A stretch of 36,784 nt of DNA from a virus. The notes under the pieces are model-generated. The model saw nothing but the letters and a program-made list of their open reading frames with translations. It did not search any database and was not told the origin of the DNA. Below, in pieces: positions 1 to 6,318 of this stretch. The number at the start of each line of letters is the position of its first letter. The stretch's first letter is position 1. The position numbers and the translations under genes were made by a program. Location of the stretch: positions 1 to 36,784 of the IMG/VR virus record IMGVR_UViG_3300037246_000748. One strand, written 5' to 3'.

Positions 1-648
1 GTGGTCCGCTACCCTGGGCCGAAGAGCGGAGCCTACGACACGCTCGAAGGGAACTGCATCTCGAACGGGACGCTGCCCTCGCTGGCCTTCGGCTTCAAGA
101 GCTGCTCGCTGAAGTGGAAGGTCGAGCCCCAGAAGAAGTGGGAGCGGGCCTGGCAGCCCGCCCAGGACGCCTGGGCCAAGGGCCTGCCCATCATCAAGGC
201 CATCGGCTTCGACGCCTCTCCCAAGGACTCGAAGCGGTGCAGCTACGCGGCCGACAAAGTCGAGGACGATCCGAAATACCACTACTGGTATCCGCTCCGC
301 GACTGGGGCTGGACACGCGAGGAGTGCATGGCCCAGATCGAAGCGGCCGGGCTCCCGGTCCCGATGAAGAGCGCCTGCTTCTTCTGCCCCGCGAACCAGG
401 TCGAGGAGATCGTCTGGCTGACCGACAAACACCCGGAGCTGGCCGACCGGATCATCGCGATGGAGAACAACGCCAGGCCCAGGCTGAAGAAGATCGACGG
501 GCTCTGGCGCAACGGGGTGAAGGGCACACGGGGCGGGATCCCGAAGCCTGGCCGGATGGCTGACTTCATCCACCGCTACCGGGGCACGGCCGAGAAGACC
601 TGGCCGATCCAGCTCCCCGTGATTCAACCGACCAAGGAGGCCGCATGA
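1..648 (+). CDS. PAPS-reductase/adenine-nucleotide hydrolase family protein (5' end cut off by window)
   Basis: The visible 215 codons match the C-terminal half of phage phosphoadenosine-phosphosulfate-reductase-like proteins. A segment with the core SCSLKWK lies near residue 34, and a late cysteine pair, CFFC, lies near residue 126. Family members bind ATP or PAPS in an N-terminal PP-loop domain, which is not in the window. In phages the exact reaction is mostly unknown; some relatives (DndC type) take part in DNA sulfur modification. The GTG at base 1 is probably an internal codon, because no Shine-Dalgarno site or N-terminal nucleotide loop can be seen. The stop overlaps the start of the methyltransferase gene (ATGA), so the two are translationally coupled. 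That context suggests nucleic-acid modification, but this is inference. Confidence 0.72.
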   Translation: MVRYPGPKSGAYDTLEGNCISNGTLPSLAFGFKSCSLKWKVEPQKKWERAWQPAQDAWAKGLPIIKAIGFDASPKDSKRCSYAADKVEDDPKYHYWYPLRDWGWTREECMAQIEAAGLPVPMKSACFFCPANQVEEIVWLTDKHPELADRIIAMENNARPRLKKIDGLWRNGVKGTRGGIPKPGRMADFIHRYRGTAEKTWPIQLPVIQPTKEAA

Positions 649-1544
649 CCAGAGCCGTTGACCTCTTCGCTGGCTGGGGTGGGTTCACCCTGGGAGCGGA
701 GCAGGCCGGAGTCGATGTCGTCTGGGCCGCGAACCACTGGCCCATGGCGGTGGAGGCCCACGCGCTGAACCACCCCGACACGATCCACGCCTGCCAGGAT
801 CTGACCCAGGCCGACTGGACCAAGCTCCCCGAGTACGAGCTGCTCCTCGCGAGCCCGGCCTGCCCTGGCCACTCGACGGCGAGCCAGCCCAGGCGACGGG
901 CCTACCACGACGAGTCCCGCGCCACCGCCTGGGCGGTCGTGGACTGCGCCGAGGTGACCTGGCCGGAGACCCTGATCGTGGAGAACGTGCCCGCCTTCCG
1001 ACGCTGGCAGCTCTACCCGATCTGGAAGAGCGCACTGCGCCAGCTAGGCTACGAACTCGAAGAGCACGTCCTCCGGGCCAGCCACTACGGGGTGCCCCAG
1101 CGCCGGGACCGGCTCTTCATCCTGGGCTCGCGGGTGGGGGCCCACATCACCCCCCGGAAGCCCTCGCAGGAGCCCGCCTTCGGGCCCTGCATCGACTGGG
1201 ACGCCGGGGAGTGGCGACCCATCACGGTCGCAGGCAAGGGCGCTCAGAAGCGCATGGCTGCGGGCCACGCCCGGCACGGGGATCGGTTCCTCAGTCAACA
1301 CACGACGGGCCACCGAGGCATCAGCCTGGACGAGCCCATCAGGACCATCACGGCCCAGGACCACTGGCTCGCGGTGGACGGAGATCTCTACCGCCCGCTC
1401 ACGATCCGAGAGACGGCTCGCGGGATGGGCTTCCCGGAGGACTACGCCTGGCCAGAGAACGCCACGCGGACGGACTCCATCATCGGCCTGGGCAACGCAG
1501 TCTGCCCGCCCGTGGTCGCGGACATCATCAAGGAGGCAGCATGA
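645..1544 (+). CDS. DNA cytosine-5 methyltransferase
   Basis: A 299-aa C5 DNA methyltransferase that would transfer a methyl group from S-adenosylmethionine to cytosine. Motif I VDLFAGWGG is at residues 5-13. Motif IV carries the catalytic Cys73 in the form SPACPGHS, a phage-type variant of the usual PPCQ loop. The motif VI ENV is at 113-115, and the motif VIII QRRDR at 152-156. The target-recognition region follows at about 170-225. Motif IX (RTITAQ) and a C-terminal motif X (GLGNAVCPP) close the fold, so the enzyme looks complete. Its start overlaps the stop of the PAPS-reductase-like gene, and its own stop overlaps the next ATG. No partner restriction enzyme is seen nearby, so it may protect phage DNA from host restriction. 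The target sequence cannot be predicted. Confidence 0.92.
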   Translation: MTRAVDLFAGWGGFTLGAEQAGVDVVWAANHWPMAVEAHALNHPDTIHACQDLTQADWTKLPEYELLLASPACPGHSTASQPRRRAYHDESRATAWAVVDCAEVTWPETLIVENVPAFRRWQLYPIWKSALRQLGYELEEHVLRASHYGVPQRRDRLFILGSRVGAHITPRKPSQEPAFGPCIDWDAGEWRPITVAGKGAQKRMAAGHARHGDRFLSQHTTGHRGISLDEPIRTITAQDHWLAVDGDLYRPLTIRETARGMGFPEDYAWPENATRTDSIIGLGNAVCPPVVADIIKEAA

Positions 1545-1882
1545 ACAAGACGAGAGCAGTGGTCACCTGGAGGCACCTCGGCGCTCACCCCCACCAGGGC
1601 CGCCAGCTCCACACCTGGATGGGCGAGTTCCCAACGGTGACCGAGACGGTCTGGGACCAGGAGCTGGACGACCAGCTCCAGCCCAGCAACTTCATCTGCC
1701 GGATCGAATCCTGGCAGCCGACCGGCAGCCCGGCGACCGTGGGGTTCTGGTTCCGGCTGGTCAAGCAGGGCCGCCACGCGGGAGGGCGCAGGTACTCGAC
1801 CCACAAGACGCTGGCCCTCGCCCAGGCCTACGCCGACCGCTGGGCCAGGGGCCGCTTCTACTACCAGCGCGACGTCAAGTAA
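1541..1882 (+). CDS. Small hypothetical protein downstream of the methyltransferase
   Basis: A 113-aa protein of unknown function. The ATG at 1541 overlaps the methyltransferase stop (ATGA) and is preceded by AAGGAGG, so this start is preferred over earlier in-frame codons that would run through the methyltransferase gene. The product is rich in Trp, His and Arg, lacks membrane segments and signal peptide, and has no motif I recognise. It is the last gene of the first transcription block: a 94-nt gap with a promoter-like region follows. Its coupling suggests co-expression with DNA modification genes. Confidence 0.7.
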   Translation: MNKTRAVVTWRHLGAHPHQGRQLHTWMGEFPTVTETVWDQELDDQLQPSNFICRIESWQPTGSPATVGFWFRLVKQGRHAGGRRYSTHKTLALAQAYADRWARGRFYYQRDVK

Positions 1883-1885
1883 CAC

Positions 1886-1903
1886 GATGCAACATGATGC
1901 AAC
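1886..1903 (+). repeat. Tandem direct repeat, possible operator
   Basis: GATGCAAC occurs at 1886-1893 and again at 1896-1903, a period of 10 bp, about one DNA helix turn. The pair lies directly upstream of the -35-like hexamer of the promoter at 1911-1939. This spacing fits an activator or repressor site, but the binding protein is unknown and the pair could be chance. Confidence 0.4.
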
Positions 1904-1910
1904 GTCAGCG

Positions 1911-1939
1911 TTGACACGACGGGATGACGGGTGTATTAG
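1911..1939 (+). promoter_or_regulatory. Sigma70-like promoter for the early operon
   Basis: A perfect -35 hexamer TTGACA (1911-1916), a 17-nt spacer and TATTAG (1934-1939) as the -10, with a TG just before the -10. It lies in one of the few gaps in the + strand module, in a locally AT-rich patch, about 38 nt before the ATG at 1977. It probably drives the DUF932 operon. Activity is not shown. Confidence 0.6.
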
Positions 1940-1976
1940 TTCAGTAGGATCTCTCTCTCATCGAAAGGAGGCCACC

Positions 1977-2273
1977 ATGGCCGCACCGCTCTACGACGAC
2001 CTCGGTCAGCGCCTGACGGACTGCTGCGCTGCCTACTCCACCTACGCGGAGTGCGGGACCTTCGACAGGCCCGGCGAGACGACTGAGATCCTCTGCTGCA
2101 AGAGCTGCTACCACCCGGTCGCGATAGGCCAGGGTGACGGCACAGAGTTCCGGCCCGGAGTCACCTCCGAGGCCTACTTCCGGGAGACGTTCCGCCGCCA
2201 GATGTGGCGGGACATGATCTCCCAGACCCGGCCAGAGAACTGGCCAACATTCTCTCGAAAGGAGACAGCATGA
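1977..2273 (+). CDS. Small Cys-rich protein, possible metal binding
   Basis: A 98-aa protein. The ATG at 1977 is chosen because the leader TCGAAAGGAG ends 6 nt before it; an ATG 90 nt upstream would lie inside the promoter. The N-terminal half holds several cysteines (DCC, ECG, then LCCKSCYH near residue 41), which could coordinate a metal, but no standard zinc-ribbon spacing is complete. Its stop overlaps the start of the DUF932 gene (ATGA). First gene after the promoter at 1911-1939. Function unknown. Confidence 0.72.
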   Translation: MAAPLYDDLGQRLTDCCAAYSTYAECGTFDRPGETTEILCCKSCYHPVAIGQGDGTEFRPGVTSEAYFRETFRRQMWRDMISQTRPENWPTFSRKETA

Positions 2274-3133
2274 AAGGCATGATGCTTCACTGCGGAGCCG
2301 CGCTCGCGACCCGCACCGAGGTCTTCGAGGCGGCAACGCCCGACGAGACCGACACTCACTTCCCGGTGCCCCACGGGGCCCTGATCGAAGTGATCGAACG
2401 CCACGTCCAGGCCAGCGGATTCCACATCGCCAGCGAGGAGTACGGGCTCTGGAAGGATGGCAACCGGATGTTCGGAGTCTGGGGTCTGCAGAACGGGGCC
2501 CAGGTCGAACACGAGGACTTCCAGTTGGTGATGGGGGTCCGCAACTCTCACGACAAAGCGTTCAGCGCCGGGATGGCGGTGGGCAGCCGAGTCTTCGTCT
2601 GCGACAACTTGGCCTTCAGCGCCGAGATCGTGATCGCACGGAAGCACACCAGGTTCATCATGCGTGACCTGGACAAGATGGTGGCCGAGGCCAGCGGCAA
2701 GATCGCCCAGGCCCGAGTCAGCCAGGCCCAGAGGATCGAAGCCTACAAGGCGACGGACCTGGATGACGCCCAGGCCCACGACCTGATCATCAGGAGCGTG
2801 GACGCCCAGGTGATGGCCAACAGCTACATCTCGAAGGTCCTCCACGAGTGGAGAGACAGCGAGCACGAGGCGTTCGCACCGCGCACCGCGTGGTCGCTCT
2901 TCAACGCCTACACCCAGGTCTTCAAACAGACCAACCCGCTGGACCTCACCCAGCGGAGCGTCCGACTCCACGGCCTGATGGACATGGCCACGGACGCCTT
3001 CGGAGTGGAGGCCGGGACACCGGACTTCGGAGAGGGCCTGCGGAAGCTGGCCGGGATCGAAGAGGTGGAGGCGGTCGAGGTCGAGGCCGCACCGCTGCCG
3101 GAGCCCCAGGCCCGGATGGGATTCACCTTCTAA
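2270..3133 (+). CDS. DUF932 family phage/plasmid protein
   Basis: A 287-aa protein resembling the DUF932 (phage/plasmid-like) family. Supporting stretches are YGLWKDGNRMFGVWGL near residue 61, VRNSHDKAFSAG near 90 and a VCDNLAFS segment near 110, the usual central core. The function of the family is unknown; it is common in phages and plasmids near recombination and replication genes. The ATG at 2270 follows TCGAAAGGAG by 5 nt and overlaps the previous stop, so a longer version is unlikely. The C terminus is Glu/Val-rich. The last codons overlap the 5' strand of the tRNA-like element at 3109-3174. Confidence 0.82.
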   Translation: MKGMMLHCGAALATRTEVFEAATPDETDTHFPVPHGALIEVIERHVQASGFHIASEEYGLWKDGNRMFGVWGLQNGAQVEHEDFQLVMGVRNSHDKAFSAGMAVGSRVFVCDNLAFSAEIVIARKHTRFIMRDLDKMVAEASGKIAQARVSQAQRIEAYKATDLDDAQAHDLIIRSVDAQVMANSYISKVLHEWRDSEHEAFAPRTAWSLFNAYTQVFKQTNPLDLTQRSVRLHGLMDMATDAFGVEAGTPDFGEGLRKLAGIEEVEAVEVEAAPLPEPQARMGFTF

Positions 3134-3174
3134 CACGGTACGCCTGGCCGGGGTTCGACTCCCCGGCCGGGCCA
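3109..3174 (+). other. tRNA-like T-arm element between genes
   Basis: The segment 3148-3166 has a textbook T-arm with the 7-nt loop TTCGACT at 3154-3160. A 7-bp acceptor-like pairing joins GGCCCGG (3109-3115) to CCGGGCC (3167-3173), followed by A. The part between is only about 32 nt, too short for normal D and anticodon arms, and no anticodon stem is convincing. The same bases also make an 8-bp hairpin (3146-3153 with 3161-3168). There is no U run, so it is not a standard terminator. It may be a tRNA remnant, an RNA mimic or a processing signal. Confidence 0.35.
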
Positions 3175-3201
3175 TGCAGGACCCCTCGAAAGGAGAACGA
3201 G

Positions 3202-3381
3202 ATGAGGAAGGCACAACGGAAGGCTGCGGAGGATCTGATCGGCGCAGCGCAGCAGATGATCAAGGCCGTCGTGGATCCCAGCGGGACGGGCACCAGGCCC
3301 CCGCTGGGCTGGGACGTGAGCAAGCTCCAGTTCGCCGTGCAGGCAGCAGAGGGCGAGTTCGCCCAAACGGAGGGAGCCTGA
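3202..3381 (+). CDS. Small hypothetical protein
   Basis: A 59-aa protein with a basic, Ala/Gln-rich helical N terminus (RKAQRKAAEDL) and no recognised domain. The ATG at 3202 sits 6 nt after the strong leader TCGAAAGGAG (3186-3195), the same leader seen before 1977 and 2270. The gene directly follows the tRNA-like hairpin, so its transcript may start or be processed there. Function unknown. Confidence 0.65.
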   Translation: MRKAQRKAAEDLIGAAQQMIKAVVDPSGTGTRPPLGWDVSKLQFAVQAAEGEFAQTEGA

Positions 3382-3397
3382 GACGGCCCTCCGCGAC

Positions 3398-3655
3398 ATG
3401 AACCGGGCCCAGCTCGAAGAGACCCTGGAGGCCAACACCTCGGACGGCCCGTTCGGATCGGCCCTGGCCGAGGAGATCCAGGAGGCCCTGAAGTGGGTCT
3501 GCAGGACCTGTGGCAAGCCTGGAGCGGACATCGTGACCGACCGCTACGGGATCTACTACGGGACGCTCTGCGAGCCTTGTGAGAAGGCCAGCGGGATCGG
3601 GGACTTCGTCTTCGATGAAGCCTACGCGGGCGAACGACTCGAAGAGGACTACTAG
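3398..3655 (+). CDS. Small zinc-ribbon-like protein
   Basis: An 85-aa acidic protein with two cysteine knuckles: CRTC near residue 35 and CEPC near residue 59. Two CxxC pairs about 24 residues apart fit a structural zinc ribbon. The N terminus is predicted helical and the C terminus is acidic. No clear Shine-Dalgarno site precedes the ATG at 3398; translation may depend on the upstream gene, which ends 16 nt earlier. Function unknown; a DNA-binding or protein-binding role is plausible but unproven. Confidence 0.65.
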   Translation: MNRAQLEETLEANTSDGPFGSALAEEIQEALKWVCRTCGKPGADIVTDRYGIYYGTLCEPCEKASGIGDFVFDEAYAGERLEEDY

Positions 3656-3657
3656 CC

Positions 3658-3891
3658 ATGGACAACATCGGAAGACCCTCGAAGGACCACCTCCTCGCGA
3701 CCGGGAGGCTCGACAAGGTCCACGACGGGCTGGAGTGCGGAGGCATCACCGAGACCACCATGACCTCGGTCGAGGTCTGGCAGTGTGGCCGACCGACCAA
3801 CCAGTGGCGGCTCTACCGCGATCAGCATGGCGTGGATCGGGTGATCCCGGAGCCGAACCCCACCATCAAGGAGTGGCCCCAGGATGACTGA
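3658..3891 (+). CDS. Small hypothetical protein
   Basis: A 77-aa protein starting 2 nt after the previous stop. It has two cysteines (ECGG and QCGR) and a Trp-rich C-terminal half; no domain is recognised. Its end overlaps the next gene by 8 nt, so it is clearly part of the same translationally coupled string. Function unknown. Confidence 0.62.
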   Translation: MDNIGRPSKDHLLATGRLDKVHDGLECGGITETTMTSVEVWQCGRPTNQWRLYRDQHGVDRVIPEPNPTIKEWPQDD

Positions 3892-4258
3892 CATACAGCG
3901 AGCTGGACCCGTGATCGGGATCGTGCGCCTGGAGAAGTCACGCCACCCAGACCTGGACCCGGTCAGCTTCGCGACCATCGACGGCGACCGATACCACCAG
4001 GTGCAGGAAGGCGTGGTCCTGGGGGACGACCTGGTGCTGTGGGAGGAGGGCGACAACTCGCGGCCGATGGCCTGCGATCTGCGCTGGGTGCTCCAGCAGG
4101 CGGCCGGGTACATGACCGGCAGCCAGGAGGGCGTGACCCGAGAGGGGGCGGCCGAGCCGACCCGCCAGGAGGAGAACGAACGCTACGGCGAGGGGGGAGT
4201 CCTCGACGCCGAAGAGGACCAGGCCCACCTCGACCGCCAGGCCGAGGAGGAGGAGTGA
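3884..4258 (+). CDS. Small hypothetical acidic protein
   Basis: A 124-aa protein. Residues 1-85 have mixed beta-like composition, and the C-terminal 40 residues are strongly acidic and Glu-rich, ending EAEEEE-like. No motif is recognised. The ATG at 3884 lies inside the end of the previous gene, and its stop overlaps the GTG start of the next gene. An acidic tail can mimic nucleic acid or bind basic proteins, but nothing shows this here. Confidence 0.62.
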   Translation: MTDIQRAGPVIGIVRLEKSRHPDLDPVSFATIDGDRYHQVQEGVVLGDDLVLWEEGDNSRPMACDLRWVLQQAAGYMTGSQEGVTREGAAEPTRQEENERYGEGGVLDAEEDQAHLDRQAEEEE

Positions 4259-4629
4259 AGTACGACCTGAAGAAGCCGTGCCACTCCTGCCCGTTCGTGA
4301 TCGCCCACAAGTTCCCGCTGCGGCCTGAACGGATCGAAGAGATCCGGGACTGCCGGGCCGAGTTCTCGTGCCACAACACCGTGGATTACGACGGCGACGA
4401 GGAGGTCTACGACGAGGAGGGGGTGGCCAACCCCTACCGCAGCACCAAGGGGGAGAAGCACTGCATGGGCCACCTGATCGTCTGCTGGGCAGACTGGGGT
4501 GGGTTCGACCAGCTCCAGGCGATGTCGGCTCGCGCTGGGCTGTTCAAGCCGGAGGAGCTGCCGACACCAGAAGAGGCCGGGGTCTTCGAGACCTGGGACG
4601 ACATGATCGACGCTAACGAGGAGAGCTGA
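4255..4629 (+). CDS. CxxCPF-type phage protein (DUF6283-like)
   Basis: A 124-aa protein starting with GTG at 4255, which overlaps the previous stop (GTGA). The N terminus carries PCHSCPF (near residues 8-14), then FSCHN near 36 and HCMGH near 65. The CxxCPF plus Cys-His pattern resembles phage proteins of the DUF6283 type, but the assignment is from memory of the pattern and is tentative. The arrangement of four or more Cys and His suggests a bound metal. Role unknown. A longer reading from upstream would lie within the preceding gene and is not favoured. Confidence 0.68.
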   Translation: MKYDLKKPCHSCPFVIAHKFPLRPERIEEIRDCRAEFSCHNTVDYDGDEEVYDEEGVANPYRSTKGEKHCMGHLIVCWADWGGFDQLQAMSARAGLFKPEELPTPEEAGVFETWDDMIDANEES

Positions 4630-4630
4630 G

Positions 4631-4864
4631 ATGGCGAACACGAAAGACGGTGCCAGATTCATCCACGAGGAGAGCGGGCTGCGCGAGTTCATCAGGAAGG
4701 GGCTCGTGGACCAGCAGGGCCTGGAGGACGACCTGGTGCAGATCGCGATGAACCGCTGGAACGACGACTTGGATCCGGTGGGCCCCTTCGAGCACGGTGT
4801 CTTCGCCGTGATCGTGAGCATCTTCGAGAAGATGGAGGAGCAGCAGGCCAATGACGACGACTGA
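4631..4864 (+). CDS. Small hypothetical protein
   Basis: A 77-aa acidic, mostly helical protein starting 1 nt after the previous stop. No domain, cysteine or membrane segment is seen. It overlaps the next helix-turn-helix gene by 14 nt, and the two may act together, for example as a regulator and its partner, but this is only inferred from coupling. Confidence 0.6.
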   Translation: MANTKDGARFIHEESGLREFIRKGLVDQQGLEDDLVQIAMNRWNDDLDPVGPFEHGVFAVIVSIFEKMEEQQANDDD

Positions 4865-5180
4865 GCGAGTACGACCTCACAGAGACATGACGGGCGAGGA
4901 GCTGACCACCTGGAGGCAGCAGCAGGCCGGGGACTACGCCTACGCCAGGAACCAGCGCCGACCCGGCTGGAACCAGCGACGGGCGGCCCACTGGTACGGG
5001 GTGAGCGAGCGCCAGTGGCAGCGATACGAGAACAGCGAGAGCCCGGTCCCGCTGTCCCTGGTGAAGAGGCTGATCGCATACGAGACGAGCTTCGACCAGA
5101 CCGTGGACCGGCTCTTCGACACCACGCCCACGCAGCTCGAAGACCAGGACGGGATCTTCCCCGAGCTGAAGGGCCGATGA
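4851..5180 (+). CDS. Helix-turn-helix DNA-binding protein (Cro/CI-like)
   Basis: A 109-aa protein. Residues about 19-70 fit a Cro/CI-type helix-turn-helix: a start like MTGEELTTWR, then RRAAHWYGVSERQWQRYE, the usual recognition-helix region ending in a YEN-type motif. The C terminus is short and acidic, without a dimerisation or cleavage domain like CI repressors. It likely binds an operator in this early region; the repeat at 1886-1903 and the palindrome at 5477-5488 are candidates. Its stop overlaps the start of the next gene (ATGA). Confidence 0.7.
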   Translation: MTTTERVRPHRDMTGEELTTWRQQQAGDYAYARNQRRPGWNQRRAAHWYGVSERQWQRYENSESPVPLSLVKRLIAYETSFDQTVDRLFDTTPTQLEDQDGIFPELKGR

Positions 5181-5449
5181 GCCGCCTCTTCGAGTGGGCC
5201 TGGAAGGTGGTGGGCCGCGCTGGCGGGATCGCCCGGTGGATCTTGGTCCTGGGCTTCCTGGCCGCAGCCGCCACCCCGGCCGAGGCACAGACCCACGCCC
5301 GCCTGACCTCGAAGACGGTCTCGGGGGACACCAAGACGTGCTACTACAAGGCCAACGGGAACGTCCACACGAGGCTGGTCGGGAGGTCCAGGCCCTGCCC
5401 GTTGAGCATCCCGATCCGGGAGCCCCTACCACGGCCCAGGCCAGACTGA
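5177..5449 (+). CDS. Small exported protein with a cysteine pair
   Basis: A 90-aa protein with an obvious signal peptide: basic N terminus, hydrophobic core WILVLGFLAAAA at residues 21-32, and a cleavage site after AEA at about residue 37. The mature part is about 53 aa and has two cysteines (TCYYK and RPCPLSI), which could form a disulfide outside the cytoplasm. The pattern KxC-YY ... CPLSI resembles small exported proteins I remember from other phages, none with known function. Superinfection exclusion or envelope modification are reasonable guesses. It is odd to find it between two regulator-type genes. Confidence 0.72.
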   Translation: MSRLFEWAWKVVGRAGGIARWILVLGFLAAAATPAEAQTHARLTSKTVSGDTKTCYYKANGNVHTRLVGRSRPCPLSIPIREPLPRPRPD

Positions 5450-5470
5450 CGCGACATCCCAGCCCCCCGG

Positions 5471-5499
5471 TTGCGGGAAAAAGTTTTCGGACATATTGT
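5471..5499 (+). promoter_or_regulatory. Possible promoter with internal palindrome
   Basis: TTGCGG (5471-5476), 17 nt, then TATTGT (5494-5499). The spacer holds the 12-nt palindrome GAAAA-AG-TTTTC (5477-5488), a possible repressor site. It is the most AT-rich stretch of the gap at 5450-5523 and lies just before the gene at 5524, which is followed by two helix-turn-helix genes. The -35 match is weak, so confidence is moderate. Confidence 0.4.
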
Positions 5500-5523
5500 G
5501 GTGGCTCGAAAGGGAGCGAAAGG

Positions 5524-5733
5524 ATGAAGTACAGGATCCACCTGGGCCGTCACGTCGGCCGGGGCAAGACGATCATCGACGCTATCGGCAAGCTCATGCT
5601 CGAAATCCAGAAGCATGGCACCAAGAGCGAGACCGAGTCGATGGCCCGCTCCATGATGGGGATTGTCGAACTGGGCACCCGCCTGGATAAGGCCTGGGAC
5701 GTGAGCACCGGGCTACCTGAGGAGAGAAACTGA
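5524..5733 (+). CDS. Small hypothetical protein
   Basis: A 69-aa basic helical protein with repeated Met and Lys residues and no recognised domain. The ATG at 5524 follows TCGAAAGGGAG (5506-5516) by 7 nt, a variant of the leader used at 1977, 2270 and 3202. It is the first gene after the possible promoter at 5471-5499. Its stop overlaps the start of the winged-helix gene, so the two are coupled. Confidence 0.65.
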   Translation: MKYRIHLGRHVGRGKTIIDAIGKLMLEIQKHGTKSETESMARSMMGIVELGTRLDKAWDVSTGLPEERN

Positions 5734-5945
5734 TGGACCGAGTCAGATCATTCACAGAGCGCCAGATCCTGGAGTGCCTGAAGGCCCCCGAGCCCCAGAC
5801 CGTCCGTGACTTCGCGGCCGTTGGGCTCACGCGCAGCCACACCCTGAAACACGCGCTGATGGACCTGGAGCGGGACGGCCTGATCGTCTCCCGCCTGGAG
5901 GGAGCGAGCAGCCCCCTCCGCACCTACGAGCTAGTCGCCCAGTGA
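5733..5945 (+). CDS. Winged-helix DNA-binding protein
   Basis: A 70-aa protein with the size and pattern of a single winged helix: an initial helix (FTERQILECL), then VRDFAAVGLTRSHTLKHAL as turn and recognition helix, then LERDGLIVSR and a wing that ends in YELV. This resembles MarR/ArsR-like or phage regulator domains. There is no effector domain. It likely controls this early region. Coupled to the gene before it by a 1-nt overlap. Confidence 0.72.
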   Translation: MDRVRSFTERQILECLKAPEPQTVRDFAAVGLTRSHTLKHALMDLERDGLIVSRLEGASSPLRTYELVAQ

Positions 5946-6011
5946 ACAACGAGAGTGCCTGTGGGGGGCCACCGTGTCAGAGTTCTTGCGATTCGCTGGA
6001 CGGTGGAACTA

Positions 6012-6067
6012 CGGGAGGCGGCCACATCCAAAGCGATGGCCTCCGGGTTCGAGTCCCGGCCTCTCTA
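6012..6067 (+). other. tRNA-like element lacking a D-arm
   Basis: T-arm CCGGG-TTCGAGT-CCCGG (6043-6059) with a perfect consensus loop. CCTCTCT (6060-6066) pairs with CGGGAGG (6012-6018) over six positions, one a G-T wobble. Between them a single hairpin GGCCA/TGGCC (6020-6024 with 6037-6041) has a 12-nt loop containing ATCCAAA. The whole is about 56 nt, too short for a normal tRNA, as if the D-arm were missing. Upstream in the same gap, CCACCG (5969-5974) can pair with CGGTGG (6001-6006). It may be a degraded tRNA, a T-arm mimic or a structured leader of the gene at 6082. Confidence 0.35.
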
Positions 6068-6081
6068 TCGGGAGCAGAACG

Positions 6082-6318
6082 ATGAAGTGGATCACGCTGA
6101 ACGAGGCCGCTGAGTGTACCGGCTTCACGCGCCAGTGGGTCCAGAAGAGGATCGCGGACGGCACCTTCAAGGCCGAGAGGAAGGGCACCCGAGTCCACAT
6201 CGACGGCAACTCCGTGCAGGACTGGATGGTGGCCGAGATGGACCTGATCCAGGAGCGATGGAAGTTCTACTATCACCACCTTCCCAACGGATACCATGGC
6301 AAACCGAAGACCGATTAA
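6082..6318 (+). CDS. Excisionase/MerR-like helix-turn-helix protein
   Basis: A 78-aa protein. Residues 4-45 match the excisionase-type helix-turn-helix (HTH_17-like): ITLNEAAECTGFTRQWVQKRI, then a GTFKAERKG wing and a VHIDG strand. Such proteins bind DNA as small regulators or as Xis; no integrase is visible here, so a regulatory role is more likely. The ATG at 6082 lies 7 nt after GGGAG and directly after the tRNA-like element; a longer reading from 5974 would translate that element and is rejected. The end overlaps the exonuclease gene by 23 nt. Confidence 0.72.
   Translation: MKWITLNEAAECTGFTRQWVQKRIADGTFKAERKGTRVHIDGNSVQDWMVAEMDLIQERWKFYYHHLPNGYHGKPKTD

Noticed and set aside
3146-3168. 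Rho-independent terminator after the DUF932 gene
   Set aside because: The 8-bp hairpin has no U run after it.
3109-3174. A complete tRNA gene
   Set aside because: T-arm and acceptor pairing are present, but the middle is too short for a D-arm plus anticodon arm, so only a tRNA-like element is claimed.
6012-6067. A complete tRNA-Trp-like gene (CCA in the loop)
   Set aside because: The middle hairpin has a 12-nt loop, no D-arm, and one acceptor mismatch.
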